This document shows, piece by piece, positions 16,155 through 24,038 of a stretch of DNA of 64,000 nucleotides (its first letter is position 1; the number at the start of each line of letters is the position of its first letter). The stretch spans positions 1-64,000 of the forward strand of contig JABXII010000005.1 in NCBI GenBank assembly GCA_013373175.1. Reading direction: 5' to 3'. This DNA comes from Campylobacteraceae bacterium (GTDB taxonomy: Bacteria > Campylobacterota > Campylobacteria > Campylobacterales > Arcobacteraceae). The notes under the pieces were generated by a model. It was given only the letters and a program-made list of their open reading frames with translations, did no database searches and was not told the DNA's origin. Position numbers and translations under genes: made by a program.

Positions 16155-16757
16155 ATGCATATCTCTGATGGAATACTAACAAGTGAAGTTGCAATAGGTA
16201 CAGCTGTAATAGCAGTGGCACTTTTAGCTTTTTCTTTTAAGGATTTGAAAAATAAAAATATTGCAATAGTTTCAGCAATGTCAGCACTATTTTTCATAGC
16301 TTCATTTGTTCACATTCCCTTAGGTTTTGTACAAATACATTTAATATTAATTGGAGTAATAGGTATAGTTTTAGGAGCTCAAGTTTTCTTAGCTATTTTT
16401 ATTGCTCTTCTTTTACAAGCAACACTTTTAGGATATGGAGGAATTTCTTCATTAGGTGCAAACTTAATAATTATGTCTTTACCTGCATATTTAATATATT
16501 TAGCCTCTAAAATGCAATTGTTAAATATCTTTCCAGAAAAACTAAAATATTTTATGATAGGATTCTTAGCAGTTTTATTAGCTACTTTATTACTAGCTTT
16601 AATATTGGCTTTATCTAAAGAAGAGTATTTATATGCTTCTTATACAGTGTTTTTAGCAAATATACCAGCTATGTTTATAGAAGGTTTAATAACACTATTT
16701 TTAATAAATTATTTAAAAAAATCAATTCCTGATTTATTAGACGAGGCAAAAGTTTGA
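16155..16757 (+). CDS. nikM: NikM, substrate-specific membrane component of the nickel ECF transporter (CbiM family)
   Basis: Integral membrane S component, 200 residues and about six or seven hydrophobic segments. It begins MHISDGIL, the signature of NikM/CbiM: in solved NikM structures the N-terminal amino group and His2 bind the metal together with a histidine of a later loop. Here His53 (FVHIPLG) and His62 (QIHLI) are candidates for that ligand. The partners NikL, NikQ and NikO follow, each overlapping the previous gene by about four bases, so the stoichiometry is probably set by translational coupling. Nickel rather than cobalt is inferred from the NikK and NikL genes, which mark nickel systems. 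Confidence 0.9.
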   Translation: MHISDGILTSEVAIGTAVIAVALLAFSFKDLKNKNIAIVSAMSALFFIASFVHIPLGFVQIHLILIGVIGIVLGAQVFLAIFIALLLQATLLGYGGISSLGANLIIMSLPAYLIYLASKMQLLNIFPEKLKYFMIGFLAVLLATLLLALILALSKEEYLYASYTVFLANIPAMFIEGLITLFLINYLKKSIPDLLDEAKV

Positions 16758-17161
16758 GAATAGTTCTTTTTTTATGTTTTTTATCTTTAAGTCTGTTTGC
16801 ACATAAATTAAATCTTTTTTTAGATTATGAAGATGACAATCTTTATATCTACACTTATTTTAATTCAGGTACTCCTTGTAAAGATTGTAAAATAGAACTT
16901 TTTGATTCAAAAGAAACACTACTAAAAACTTTAAAAACTGATGACAAAGGTGAATACTTTTTAAAAGATTATGAGAAAGTATCTTATGTAAAAGTTGAAG
17001 CATTAGGTGGACATTCTGCAAAAGGAAAAGTTGATAATGCCTTTAAAAATGCAAAAGATAAAAAAGCAGAAATAAAAAGTGAAAGCTCAGTTTTACAATC
17101 TATAATAGCACTTGCTTTAATAATCTTAATTTTCATAGGTTTAAAAAGAATTAAAAAATGA
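16754..17161 (+). CDS. nikL: NikL, accessory membrane component of the nickel ECF transporter
   Basis: A 135-residue protein with an N-terminal signal-like segment (residues 1-16), a periplasmic region that looks like a small beta domain (FNSGTPCKDCKIELFDSKE, KTDDKGEYFLKDY), and a C-terminal membrane helix (about residues 112-131) ending in basic residues RIKK. This is the layout of NikL in NikKMLQO systems. If the leader is cleaved after A16, His17 becomes the mature N terminus. Cys42 and Cys45 form a CxxC pair that might bind metal or form a disulfide. The TTG start overlaps the nikM stop. Confidence 0.8.
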   Translation: MRIVLFLCFLSLSLFAHKLNLFLDYEDDNLYIYTYFNSGTPCKDCKIELFDSKETLLKTLKTDDKGEYFLKDYEKVSYVKVEALGGHSAKGKVDNAFKNAKDKKAEIKSESSVLQSIIALALIILIFIGLKRIKK

Positions 17162-17805
17162 TTTCTATTTCTCCAACAGCTAGTTTTGTTGCTGCAATTT
17201 TTTATTCTATTTTTATTAGCTTTTCAGATATTGAAATATTTTACCTTTTACCTTTAGTTTATGTATTATTTTGTGAATATAAAAGCTTTTTTCAAATATT
17301 GAAAAGAGTAGTCTTACTTAATATTTTTATTGTAATGATTTTTGTAGTACTACTTTTACAAACTTCTTTAGATGAAGCATTAAATATATATCTACGAACA
17401 AATATGATTATAGCTTTTAATATAGCATTATTCTTTCGTTCAAGTGGGTATGACATAGTAAGAGCTTTAAATGATTTGAGGTTCCCAAATAGAGTTGTTA
17501 GTTCAATATATTTTACACTAAAAATGATACAAGTTTTAAGTGATGAATTAAAGACAATAAGACAAACCTTAAAAGCTAGAGGTTTTAAGGCTAACTCTTC
17601 ACTTTTTGCTTATGAAACATATGGAAATCTATTTGGGCATATTTTTGTAAAGTCTATTAGAAAAGCTCAAGCTTTAGAAGACTCTTTTAAACTTAGAGGT
17701 TTTCATGGTAGAATATACCTTATAAATACTATTAAAATCTCTTTTTATGATTTAATACTAATATTTTTAATCACACTTATTTATGTAAAAAGGTTTATTG
17801 TATGA
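17158..17805 (+). CDS. nikQ: NikQ, energy-coupling transmembrane component (CbiQ/EcfT family)
   Basis: T component of the ECF nickel importer, 215 residues with about five membrane segments. Two Arg-Gly motifs in the cytoplasmic coupling helices are visible: LKARGFKA (about residues 139-146) and FKLRGFHG (about residues 177-184). These contact the ATPase grooves in EcfT proteins. The ATG overlaps the nikL stop (ATGA), and the stop overlaps the nikO start in the same way. A single T component and a single ATPase gene imply a NikO homodimer. Confidence 0.88.
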   Translation: MISISPTASFVAAIFYSIFISFSDIEIFYLLPLVYVLFCEYKSFFQILKRVVLLNIFIVMIFVVLLLQTSLDEALNIYLRTNMIIAFNIALFFRSSGYDIVRALNDLRFPNRVVSSIYFTLKMIQVLSDELKTIRQTLKARGFKANSSLFAYETYGNLFGHIFVKSIRKAQALEDSFKLRGFHGRIYLINTIKISFYDLILIFLITLIYVKRFIV

Positions 17806-18455
17806 GTTGCTCAATAAATATAAAAGATGTATCCTATGAGATAAATGAAAGAGTTCTTTTTGAAGATATTACTTTAAATGTTTCCCATGAAGAAAAGATT
17901 GCAATAGTTGGTTCAAATGGAAGTGGGAAAAGCTCTTTTCTAAAAATTGTTGCAGGACTTATAAAACCAAAAAAAGGTGAAGTGTTTTTATTCCATGACA
18001 AAATGGAAAAACAAAAAGATTTTAAAAAATATAGGGGCGATATTGGATATTTACCCCAAGATGTAAATGATTTCTTTCTTTGCCCTACAGTTATTGAAGA
18101 TGTAATGTTTAACCTAAGAGCGAAGGGAATAAAAAAAGATGAAGCTTATACTAAAGCAATAGAGATTTTAAAAGAGTTAGAGATTGTGCATTTAGAAAAT
18201 AGAAATATTTATGATTTAAGTGGAGGGGAACAAAAAATAGTAGCCCTTGCTAGCATTTTAATTACTAAACCAAAAATCTTACTACTTGATGAGCCAACAA
18301 ATGCCTTAGATGAAGAAGCCCAAAAGAAGATAGTACGAATATTAAACAGTATTAAAAAATCAATGATTATTGTATCTCATCATAAATCATTTATAGAAAG
18401 TCTTGCCCCTACAATTTATAGATTAAAAGAAAACTCTTTAGAAAAAATCAATTAG
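17802..18455 (+). CDS. nikO: NikO, ATPase component of the nickel ECF transporter
   Basis: ABC ATPase of 217 residues that powers nickel uptake with NikQ. Walker A is GSNGSGKSS (residues 37-45), the Q-loop is in GDIGYLPQDV, the signature is LSGGEQK, Walker B is ILLLDEPTNALDEE, and the switch histidine is in IIVSHHKSF. All catalytic parts are intact. It is slightly short compared with CbiO proteins, with almost no C-terminal extension. It is the last gene of the operon; a 7-bp hairpin (18452-18470) follows. Confidence 0.92.
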   Translation: MSCSINIKDVSYEINERVLFEDITLNVSHEEKIAIVGSNGSGKSSFLKIVAGLIKPKKGEVFLFHDKMEKQKDFKKYRGDIGYLPQDVNDFFLCPTVIEDVMFNLRAKGIKKDEAYTKAIEILKELEIVHLENRNIYDLSGGEQKIVALASILITKPKILLLDEPTNALDEEAQKKIVRILNSIKKSMIIVSHHKSFIESLAPTIYRLKENSLEKIN

Positions 18456-18470
18456 CAAATTAATTGCTAA
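18452..18470 (+). terminator. Weak hairpin at the end of the nik operon
   Basis: TTAGCAA (18452-18458) pairs with TTGCTAA (18464-18470) and the TAG stop codon of nikO lies in the 5' arm. GAATTTTA follows. This is a weak candidate terminator. Confidence 0.4.
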
Positions 18471-18513
18471 GAATTTTAGATATACTTACGTTAATAGATT
18501 ATATAGGACAATT

Positions 18514-18999
18514 ATGGATTTTAATAAATTAGATACTAAAACAAAAGAAGAGTTAAGCTCTCAGTTTAAAGAGTATTGTGAAACTTTAGGTGGGAAGAAC
18601 TTCTTTTTAACTACATTAGAAGAGATAAGAGATATCAAACCAAACCCATTATTAAATAAAAGTGGTGCATTTCATACAAGTAAAGTAAGAATATCATTAA
18701 GTAAGTCTTTATTCAAAGATACTTTTAATACTCTTTTTGACTCAATAAGAAGAGAAGAAAAAGTTGGAGATATGCTAGATGGAATCAATCCAAAAGAGTA
18801 CAAAGTTGTAATGAACATGATAAAAACTTTAAAACCAACTACAGTAACTTTTGAATCAAAAGATTCAGGTGAGTCTTTTTCTTTCCCAATTTTAGATACT
18901 ACAGTAGAAAAGAAAACAAAAGTGACTTTTGCTTTTAAAGCATTTTTCTTTTACCATTTAGATGAGGCTAAAAAAGTTTTAGCATATGAAGAAAAGTAG
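18514..18999 (+). CDS. Conserved-looking cytoplasmic protein of unknown function
   Basis: I do not recognise this 161-residue product. It is soluble, rich in Lys, Glu, Phe and Thr, with helical N-terminal and middle parts (TKTKEELSSQFKEYCETLGG; SIRREEKVGDMLDGINPKEY, each about 20 residues) and a more strand-like later part (TTVTFESKDSGESFSFPIL). No membrane segment, signal peptide or catalytic motif is apparent. It ends exactly where the YwbE gene begins, with no gap, and YaiI follows with an overlap. The three are almost certainly one transcription unit, which is the best clue to its role. Confidence 0.75.
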   Translation: MDFNKLDTKTKEELSSQFKEYCETLGGKNFFLTTLEEIRDIKPNPLLNKSGAFHTSKVRISLSKSLFKDTFNTLFDSIRREEKVGDMLDGINPKEYKVVMNMIKTLKPTTVTFESKDSGESFSFPILDTTVEKKTKVTFAFKAFFFYHLDEAKKVLAYEEK

Positions 19000-19197
19000 A
19001 TGATAAGAGATCCAAAAGAAAGGGATGATATTAGCATTGGATTAAAAGTTAATATTGTTTTGAAAAAAGATCAAAGAACAAATAAACTTACTCAAGGTGT
19101 AGTAAAAAAGCTTTTAACAAACTCTTCTTTTCATCCTCATGGAATAAAAGTTCAGCTAGAAGATGGACAAGTAGGAAGAGTAAAAGAGATTTTATAA
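19000..19197 (+). CDS. YwbE family protein (DUF2196)
   Basis: A 65-residue protein matching the YwbE family closely: DISIGLKVNIVLKKDQR, then TQGVVKKLLTNSS, HPHGIKVQLEDGQVGRVKEIL. The family is a small basic beta-rich domain found widely in bacteria; its function is not established, though the pattern of strands and basic residues suggests nucleic-acid binding. It starts immediately after the stop of the preceding gene, and its stop codon overlaps the ATG of the YaiI gene. Confidence 0.9.
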   Translation: MIRDPKERDDISIGLKVNIVLKKDQRTNKLTQGVVKKLLTNSSFHPHGIKVQLEDGQVGRVKEIL

Positions 19198-19646
19198 TGA
19201 CTTTGTATGTAGATGGTGATGCTTTTCCTAATCTTCTAAAACCTATTCTTTTAAGAGCAATTGAAAGATTAGGTTTGAAAACTATTGTAATAGCAAATAA
19301 AAAAATCAATATTGGTAAATCTTCAAATATAACTTACATGGTAGTAGACCAAGGTGCTGATGAAGCCGATAATAAAATAGTTGAGCTTTTACAAAAAGGT
19401 GACTTAGTTATTACTGCTGATATTCCACTAGCTTCAAGAACGATAGAAAAACAAGCCCATGCAATAGACCACAGAGGTTTAGAATACACAGAAGATAATA
19501 TAAAAGAGTGCCTAGCTGTTAGAAACCTAATGCAAGAGATACGTGATAGTGGTGAAATAACAAAAGGACCAAGTGCCTTTACTCAAAAAGATGCTCAATA
19601 TTTTGCAAACTCTTTAAATGCATTTTTGCAAAATTGCAAAATGTAA
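19197..19646 (+). CDS. YaiI/YqxD family protein (DUF188), PIN/NYN-like fold
   Basis: A 149-residue protein of the UPF0178/DUF188 family. It begins MTLYVDGDAFPN, the strand with the conserved Asp pair, and has VVDQGADEADNKIV and VITADIPLA, where the acidic residues correspond to a PIN-like nuclease centre, then GPSAFTQKDAQYFANSLN near the C terminus. Nuclease activity is inferred from the fold only; the physiological role is unknown. Its ATG overlaps the YwbE stop (TAATG), so the two are translationally coupled. Confidence 0.92.
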   Translation: MTLYVDGDAFPNLLKPILLRAIERLGLKTIVIANKKINIGKSSNITYMVVDQGADEADNKIVELLQKGDLVITADIPLASRTIEKQAHAIDHRGLEYTEDNIKECLAVRNLMQEIRDSGEITKGPSAFTQKDAQYFANSLNAFLQNCKM

Positions 19647-19687
19647 TACTTTATTTTCTCTTGTAAATATTTAGATACTATTCCACC

Positions 19688-21499
19688 ATGAATTTAACCA
19701 AAGAACAAAAAGATATTATAAAAGCTGTTAGTAGAAGCAAAAACATAAAGATAAATGCTTTTGCTGGAACAGGAAAAACAACTACTTTAAAAGAAGTTGC
19801 AAATGAGTATAGTGATAAAAAGATTTTATACCTAGCATTCAATAGTGCAATCAAAAATGAAGCAAGCTCAATTTTTCCAAATAATACAAATGTAAAAACA
19901 ACCCACGGTCTTGCATACTCTGCTATTAAAAAATATACACAAATAGATTTAAACTCCCTTGTAAATTATCGTGCAATTGATATTGCAAATGAGTTTGAAG
20001 TTCCATATACACAAGCAGTTAGTGCACTAAGAATATTTGAAAATTTTTGTAATAACACTCAAGATGAAATCTCAAAAGATGATACTGAGCATAAAACAGC
20101 AAAAAAGATGTTTGACCAAATGTTAATAGGTGTTTTAAAGCCTACTCATAGTTTTTATTTAAAATACTACTATCTACTTATATCTAAAGAACAAATTCCT
20201 CAATTTGAGTATGATATTGTAATGCTAGATGAAGCCCAAGATACAAATGAAGTGACTTTAGGTATCTTTGAAGCAATAAGTTCTAAGGTTAAAGTGTATG
20301 TAGGAGATAGACATCAACAGATTTACTCTTTTAGGGGAAGTAAAAATGCCCTTGATAAAATCTCTTGCGATAAAGAACTTTTCTTATCACAAAGTTTTAG
20401 GTTTAATGAAGAGATTGCTTCTTATGCAAACACTCTTTTACAAAATTTTAAAAATGAAAAAGTAAGTATTCAATCCCATTTAAATCCAAGTGAAAAAAGT
20501 AAAGAGATAAAAAGTCATGGCTATGTCTCAAGAACAAACGCCCAACTTATTTCAGTAATTTCAAAAAGAATAGAACAAAGAAATCCTTTTGTAACTGTTA
20601 GAAATCCAGAAGAGATATTTAATCTTAGTATTGAAGTATATTATTTACTAAACAATGAAAGTGACCAAATTAGAAGAAACCAGTTTTTAAAAGGTTTTAA
20701 AGATGAAGAAGAGCTAGCTTCTTATGCCAAAGAAGTTGATGATTTTGAGTTAAGAACAGCGATAAAAGTAGTAAAAGAGTATAGTGAAAGAATTTTTGAA
20801 TTTAAAGAGATAGCTATTAAGTTTTATAAAGCTTGGCAAAATAGAAAGATGAATAATTTTGAAAGAAGAGTAGAAGAAATTTTATTTTTAACAACAGCTC
20901 ATACTGCAAAAGGGTTAGAGTGGGATAGTGTAATTGTTGCAGATGATTTTCCAAACTTTGCGGAGCTTATCTTTGATTTAGGTTGTGATAGTTTAAAACA
21001 GTTTAAAAAAGAGTTGGAAAAACTTTCAAATCAAGAGTTAATAGATGAATTCAACCTTTTTTATGTAGCTTTAACAAGAGCAAAACAGTCTTTAGTAAAA
21101 GATAGCGAAAACTTCCATTATCTTATGAGTTCAAAATTAGAGAAACTAATAGACACAAAAATTGATGAAGCTAAAGATAGTTTTGAAAAAGGTGATGAGA
21201 AAAAAGCAGTTTCAAAAATGGATTATGATGAGGTTCAAAAACTTAAAGAACAAAAGAACTTAGAGCGTGGGAAAGCTAAAAAGAGTGGCTTAAAGTGGAG
21301 TTTAGAAGATAGAATAAAACTAAAAAGTCTATTCAAAAAAGATACAAACATAAAGCTTATAGCTTCAAAACTAGAAAGAAGTACTGGTGCTATTTTAGGA
21401 GAACTTTTAAAAGGTGAACTTATAAATAGGCAAGAACAAATTCACTTATCCTCTTTATTAAAAAACAATCAAAAAGTTAGTAAAAGTAGTCTATCTTAA
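19688..21499 (+). CDS. UvrD/Rep-like superfamily 1 DNA helicase with C-terminal HTH-like region
   Basis: A 603-residue superfamily 1A helicase. Motif I is AFAGTGKTTT (residues 24-33), Ia is ILYLAFNSAI, then TTHGLAY, motif II IVMLDEAQDTN, motif III VYVGDRHQQIYSFRGS, motif IV SQSFRFN, motif V TAHTAKGLEWDSVIV and motif VI FYVALTRAKQSL. It is shorter than UvrD, PcrA or Rep (about 650-730) and resembles the Fbh1-like branch. Residues about 535-580 form a helical unit (WSLEDRIKLKSLF, IKLIASKLERSTGAI) like a small DNA-binding HTH. Probable role is recombination or repair. It converges on the leftward nuclease gene. Confidence 0.88.
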   Translation: MNLTKEQKDIIKAVSRSKNIKINAFAGTGKTTTLKEVANEYSDKKILYLAFNSAIKNEASSIFPNNTNVKTTHGLAYSAIKKYTQIDLNSLVNYRAIDIANEFEVPYTQAVSALRIFENFCNNTQDEISKDDTEHKTAKKMFDQMLIGVLKPTHSFYLKYYYLLISKEQIPQFEYDIVMLDEAQDTNEVTLGIFEAISSKVKVYVGDRHQQIYSFRGSKNALDKISCDKELFLSQSFRFNEEIASYANTLLQNFKNEKVSIQSHLNPSEKSKEIKSHGYVSRTNAQLISVISKRIEQRNPFVTVRNPEEIFNLSIEVYYLLNNESDQIRRNQFLKGFKDEEELASYAKEVDDFELRTAIKVVKEYSERIFEFKEIAIKFYKAWQNRKMNNFERRVEEILFLTTAHTAKGLEWDSVIVADDFPNFAELIFDLGCDSLKQFKKELEKLSNQELIDEFNLFYVALTRAKQSLVKDSENFHYLMSSKLEKLIDTKIDEAKDSFEKGDEKKAVSKMDYDEVQKLKEQKNLERGKAKKSGLKWSLEDRIKLKSLFKKDTNIKLIASKLERSTGAILGELLKGELINRQEQIHLSSLLKNNQKVSKSSLS

Positions 21500-21508
21500 T
21501 ATACTAGC

Positions 21509-22510
21509 TTAAGAGTTTAAAGAGATTTCACAAACCACAGGAGCATGGTCGCTTTTCACAAGGCTTCCATCTTTGTTATCTTTTAAGTGATTATCAAAAA
21601 CTTCATAGGAACTAATTTTACCAAGATGGTTTTTATATCTTTTATCAAACTCTTTTGAAACAAAAATATAATCAATAACATTTCCATAGGATTGATAATA
21701 ACTAGTAGGAGTTCTTTTTACCTCTTTTTGTTCAGGGTGTGGATTATAAATCTTTTTTTCATATAAATAGTAAGCATCATGAAGTAAGTTAAAGTTTTTG
21801 TCTAAATCTTCATGGTAAGTTCTACTTGTAAGTGCATCAATACTTAAGGAGTATTCTTTATCATTTAAATCACAAAGACATATGATAGGTGTTTTTGTTC
21901 TTTTGAAATCATAAAATAAAGATGAAGCCTCACAAAGTCTTTGTTTTAGTGCAGGGGAGTAATCCTTTTCTAAAGCCTCTTTTACTTTCTCTTTCTTTTC
22001 TTTTAGAGTATCTTTTTTTGTAAAGATATATTCAAACTCATTCAATCTATTTGATTTAAAATGGTTTACATAAACTGTTATGTTTAAGTTATTTGGAAAT
22101 TCTATTAAAGCTTTTATAGGTATTCTTGAAAATCTGAATTTACCTTTAAAATCATATTTTTTAAGACTATATCCATTTACTTTTACTTCTGAGATTTTTT
22201 TTATTGGATATTTTGAAGCAATAGCCAAAGTTGTACTTATGTAGATATTTGGATTATTTTTACTGATTTTTGGTTCATCAACAGTTGCAAAGTAATTAAA
22301 ACCTAACTCTTTTGTTAACTCTTCTAACTCTTTACTTGAAAACACTTCTTGAAAACCTATAACATCACAATTCATTTCAGTTATTTTTTTCTTTATCCAA
22401 ATAGTTTTTTGATTCCACTCATCTTTAGTAAATTTTTCTTTTTTAGTGTAATATGAAAAAGAAGGTTCACAAAATTGAAAAAGATTAAAAGTGGCAAATC
22501 TTAGAGTCAT
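21509..22510 (-). CDS. Endonuclease/exonuclease/phosphatase family protein
   Basis: A 333-residue member of the EEP (DNase I-like) superfamily. Conserved motifs: RFATFNLFQF at the start, DVIGFQEVFS with the metal-binding Glu, VNHFKSNR with the catalytic-region His, CLCDLNDKE with the Asp-x-Asn pair, and KSDHAPVVCEI (SDH motif) at the C terminus. The catalytic set is complete. The substrate cannot be told: the superfamily includes nucleases and phosphodiesterases acting on lipids or nucleotides. No signal peptide is seen. The ATG is directly next to the stop of the upstream ClC gene, so the two form one leftward operon. Confidence 0.88.
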   Translation of the reverse strand: MTLRFATFNLFQFCEPSFSYYTKKEKFTKDEWNQKTIWIKKKITEMNCDVIGFQEVFSSKELEELTKELGFNYFATVDEPKISKNNPNIYISTTLAIASKYPIKKISEVKVNGYSLKKYDFKGKFRFSRIPIKALIEFPNNLNITVYVNHFKSNRLNEFEYIFTKKDTLKEKKEKVKEALEKDYSPALKQRLCEASSLFYDFKRTKTPIICLCDLNDKEYSLSIDALTSRTYHEDLDKNFNLLHDAYYLYEKKIYNPHPEQKEVKRTPTSYYQSYGNVIDYIFVSKEFDKRYKNHLGKISSYEVFDNHLKDNKDGSLVKSDHAPVVCEISLNS

Positions 22511-23866
22511 CTACTCTTTAACTCTCCAATTAAATTTCTTTTTAAAACTTTCAACTTTGCTTCTACTTTTTGTAGTTAAATCTATTTTACTCTCTTCTAT
22601 ATTATCTCCAAAATCAATATTTAGCATATCTGATTTTGAGAATTTTAAAATCTGAGAAGGGAACACACTTCTGTGTCCAGTAAGTAAGAATGTAATTACT
22701 GCACTAACAGCAGCATAATGAGCAATTTCAACTCCGAATAGTTCAACTGCCATAATAGTTGCTGCTATAGGAGCATTTGTTGAACCTGCTAAAACACTTG
22801 TAAATCCAAGTGCTGCAAATAGTGCAAGGTTTTCACCAAGTAGTGAACCAAAGAAGTGCCCACTTGTAGCTCCCACATAGAATATTGGAGTAATAACTCC
22901 TCCACTTCCTCCTGCTCCTAATGTTACAGAAGTGTATAAGGTCTTAGCAAGAAATGAGTACCAAGGGATATCTTCTATAAGTTCAGGATTTGAGAAAAAT
23001 AGTTTTGAAATAGTATCAAGACCTAATCCAAAGAATTGGTCTCCAATAAAAAATGATAATATAACAAGGAAAAGACCAGCTATAAATGCTTTTATATATG
23101 GGTTTAATTTTATTGCACCAATAGTAACTTCTGCTTGCTTAACAAATATTATAAACATATATGAAACTAAACCAAAAAATATACCAGCAGCTGCAACTTG
23201 GAATATAAGACTTAAGTCAAAAGGAAGGAAGTCCATTACATAGTAAGTATATTGTACACCTAAAAGTTTAGCTGTAGTATAAGCTGCAAAACCTGCTATA
23301 AATGAAGGTAATAAAACATCATACATAATAATACCTACAATTAATACTTCAATTCCAAATATTGCACCTGAGATTGGTGTTCCAAAAACAGAAGCAAAAC
23401 CTGCACTAATACCACAAATTACAAGTTTCTTTCTATCTTTTGCAGAAAACTTTGCAAGTTTTGAGATAAATGAAGCAGCTCCCGCCCCAATTTGAGCACC
23501 AGGTCCTTCTTTACCTACAGAACCTCCTGTAAAAATAGTAATAACCGTTGCAACAAGTTTTATAGGAATAACGGCAAAATCTATTTTTCCTTCTTTTGTA
23601 TGAACAGCTTCAATAATCTTTTCAGTACCATGACCTGAAGCACTAGGTGCAAAAGTTCTAATAAGGTATACCGTTAACATTAAACCAAAGGGAAGTAAAT
23701 AATATGAAGGGAAGGGCAGAAATTCTTTAAAATCATCTGATTCATGAATAATATTTAAGAAGAATGTAACTATAGCTCCAATTACAACACCTATTACTGA
23801 TGATAGGAGCACCCATTTTAATACACTAAAAAATATAACTGATTGTTCGATAATATGTTTTTTCAT
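22511..23866 (-). CDS. ClC-type chloride channel or transporter
   Basis: A 451-residue ClC-family membrane protein with about ten hydrophobic segments. GSVGKEGPGAQIGAG holds the gating glutamate (GxEGP). GSGGVITPIFYVGATSG corresponds to the third ion-pathway loop. The first selectivity motif is ASGHGTEK instead of GSGIP: the serine is kept but the proline is not. At the position of the internal proton glutamate (E203 of E. coli ClC-ec1) this protein has Val in FGIEVLIV, as in ClC channels. No CBS domains are present. Whether it is a channel or an atypical exchanger is open. It is divergent from the DUF234 gene. Confidence 0.92.
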   Translation of the reverse strand: MKKHIIEQSVIFFSVLKWVLLSSVIGVVIGAIVTFFLNIIHESDDFKEFLPFPSYYLLPFGLMLTVYLIRTFAPSASGHGTEKIIEAVHTKEGKIDFAVIPIKLVATVITIFTGGSVGKEGPGAQIGAGAASFISKLAKFSAKDRKKLVICGISAGFASVFGTPISGAIFGIEVLIVGIIMYDVLLPSFIAGFAAYTTAKLLGVQYTYYVMDFLPFDLSLIFQVAAAGIFFGLVSYMFIIFVKQAEVTIGAIKLNPYIKAFIAGLFLVILSFFIGDQFFGLGLDTISKLFFSNPELIEDIPWYSFLAKTLYTSVTLGAGGSGGVITPIFYVGATSGHFFGSLLGENLALFAALGFTSVLAGSTNAPIAATIMAVELFGVEIAHYAAVSAVITFLLTGHRSVFPSQILKFSKSDMLNIDFGDNIEESKIDLTTKSRSKVESFKKKFNWRVKE

Positions 23867-23930
23867 TGAGAATACTTTGCTAAATAAATGTCTTTTTTTA
23901 TTTTATCAAAATAATATGTTATTTATCTGA

Positions 23931-23936
23931 TATAAT
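23931..23936 (+). promoter_or_regulatory. Probable -10 box upstream of the DUF234 gene
   Basis: TATAAT at 23931-23936 in an AT-rich divergent region. It lies about 35 bases before the candidate ATT start at 23970 and over 100 bases before the first ATG, which supports translation beginning upstream of the ATG. Confidence 0.55.
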
Positions 23937-24038
23937 ACGGTAATTTAAAAATTTAAAAAAGGCTTTATAATTATTTTAACTAATAAAACATTAATTGAAC
24001 AGTTTCAAGACTTTTGTGAGACAAATAAACCAAAAGAT

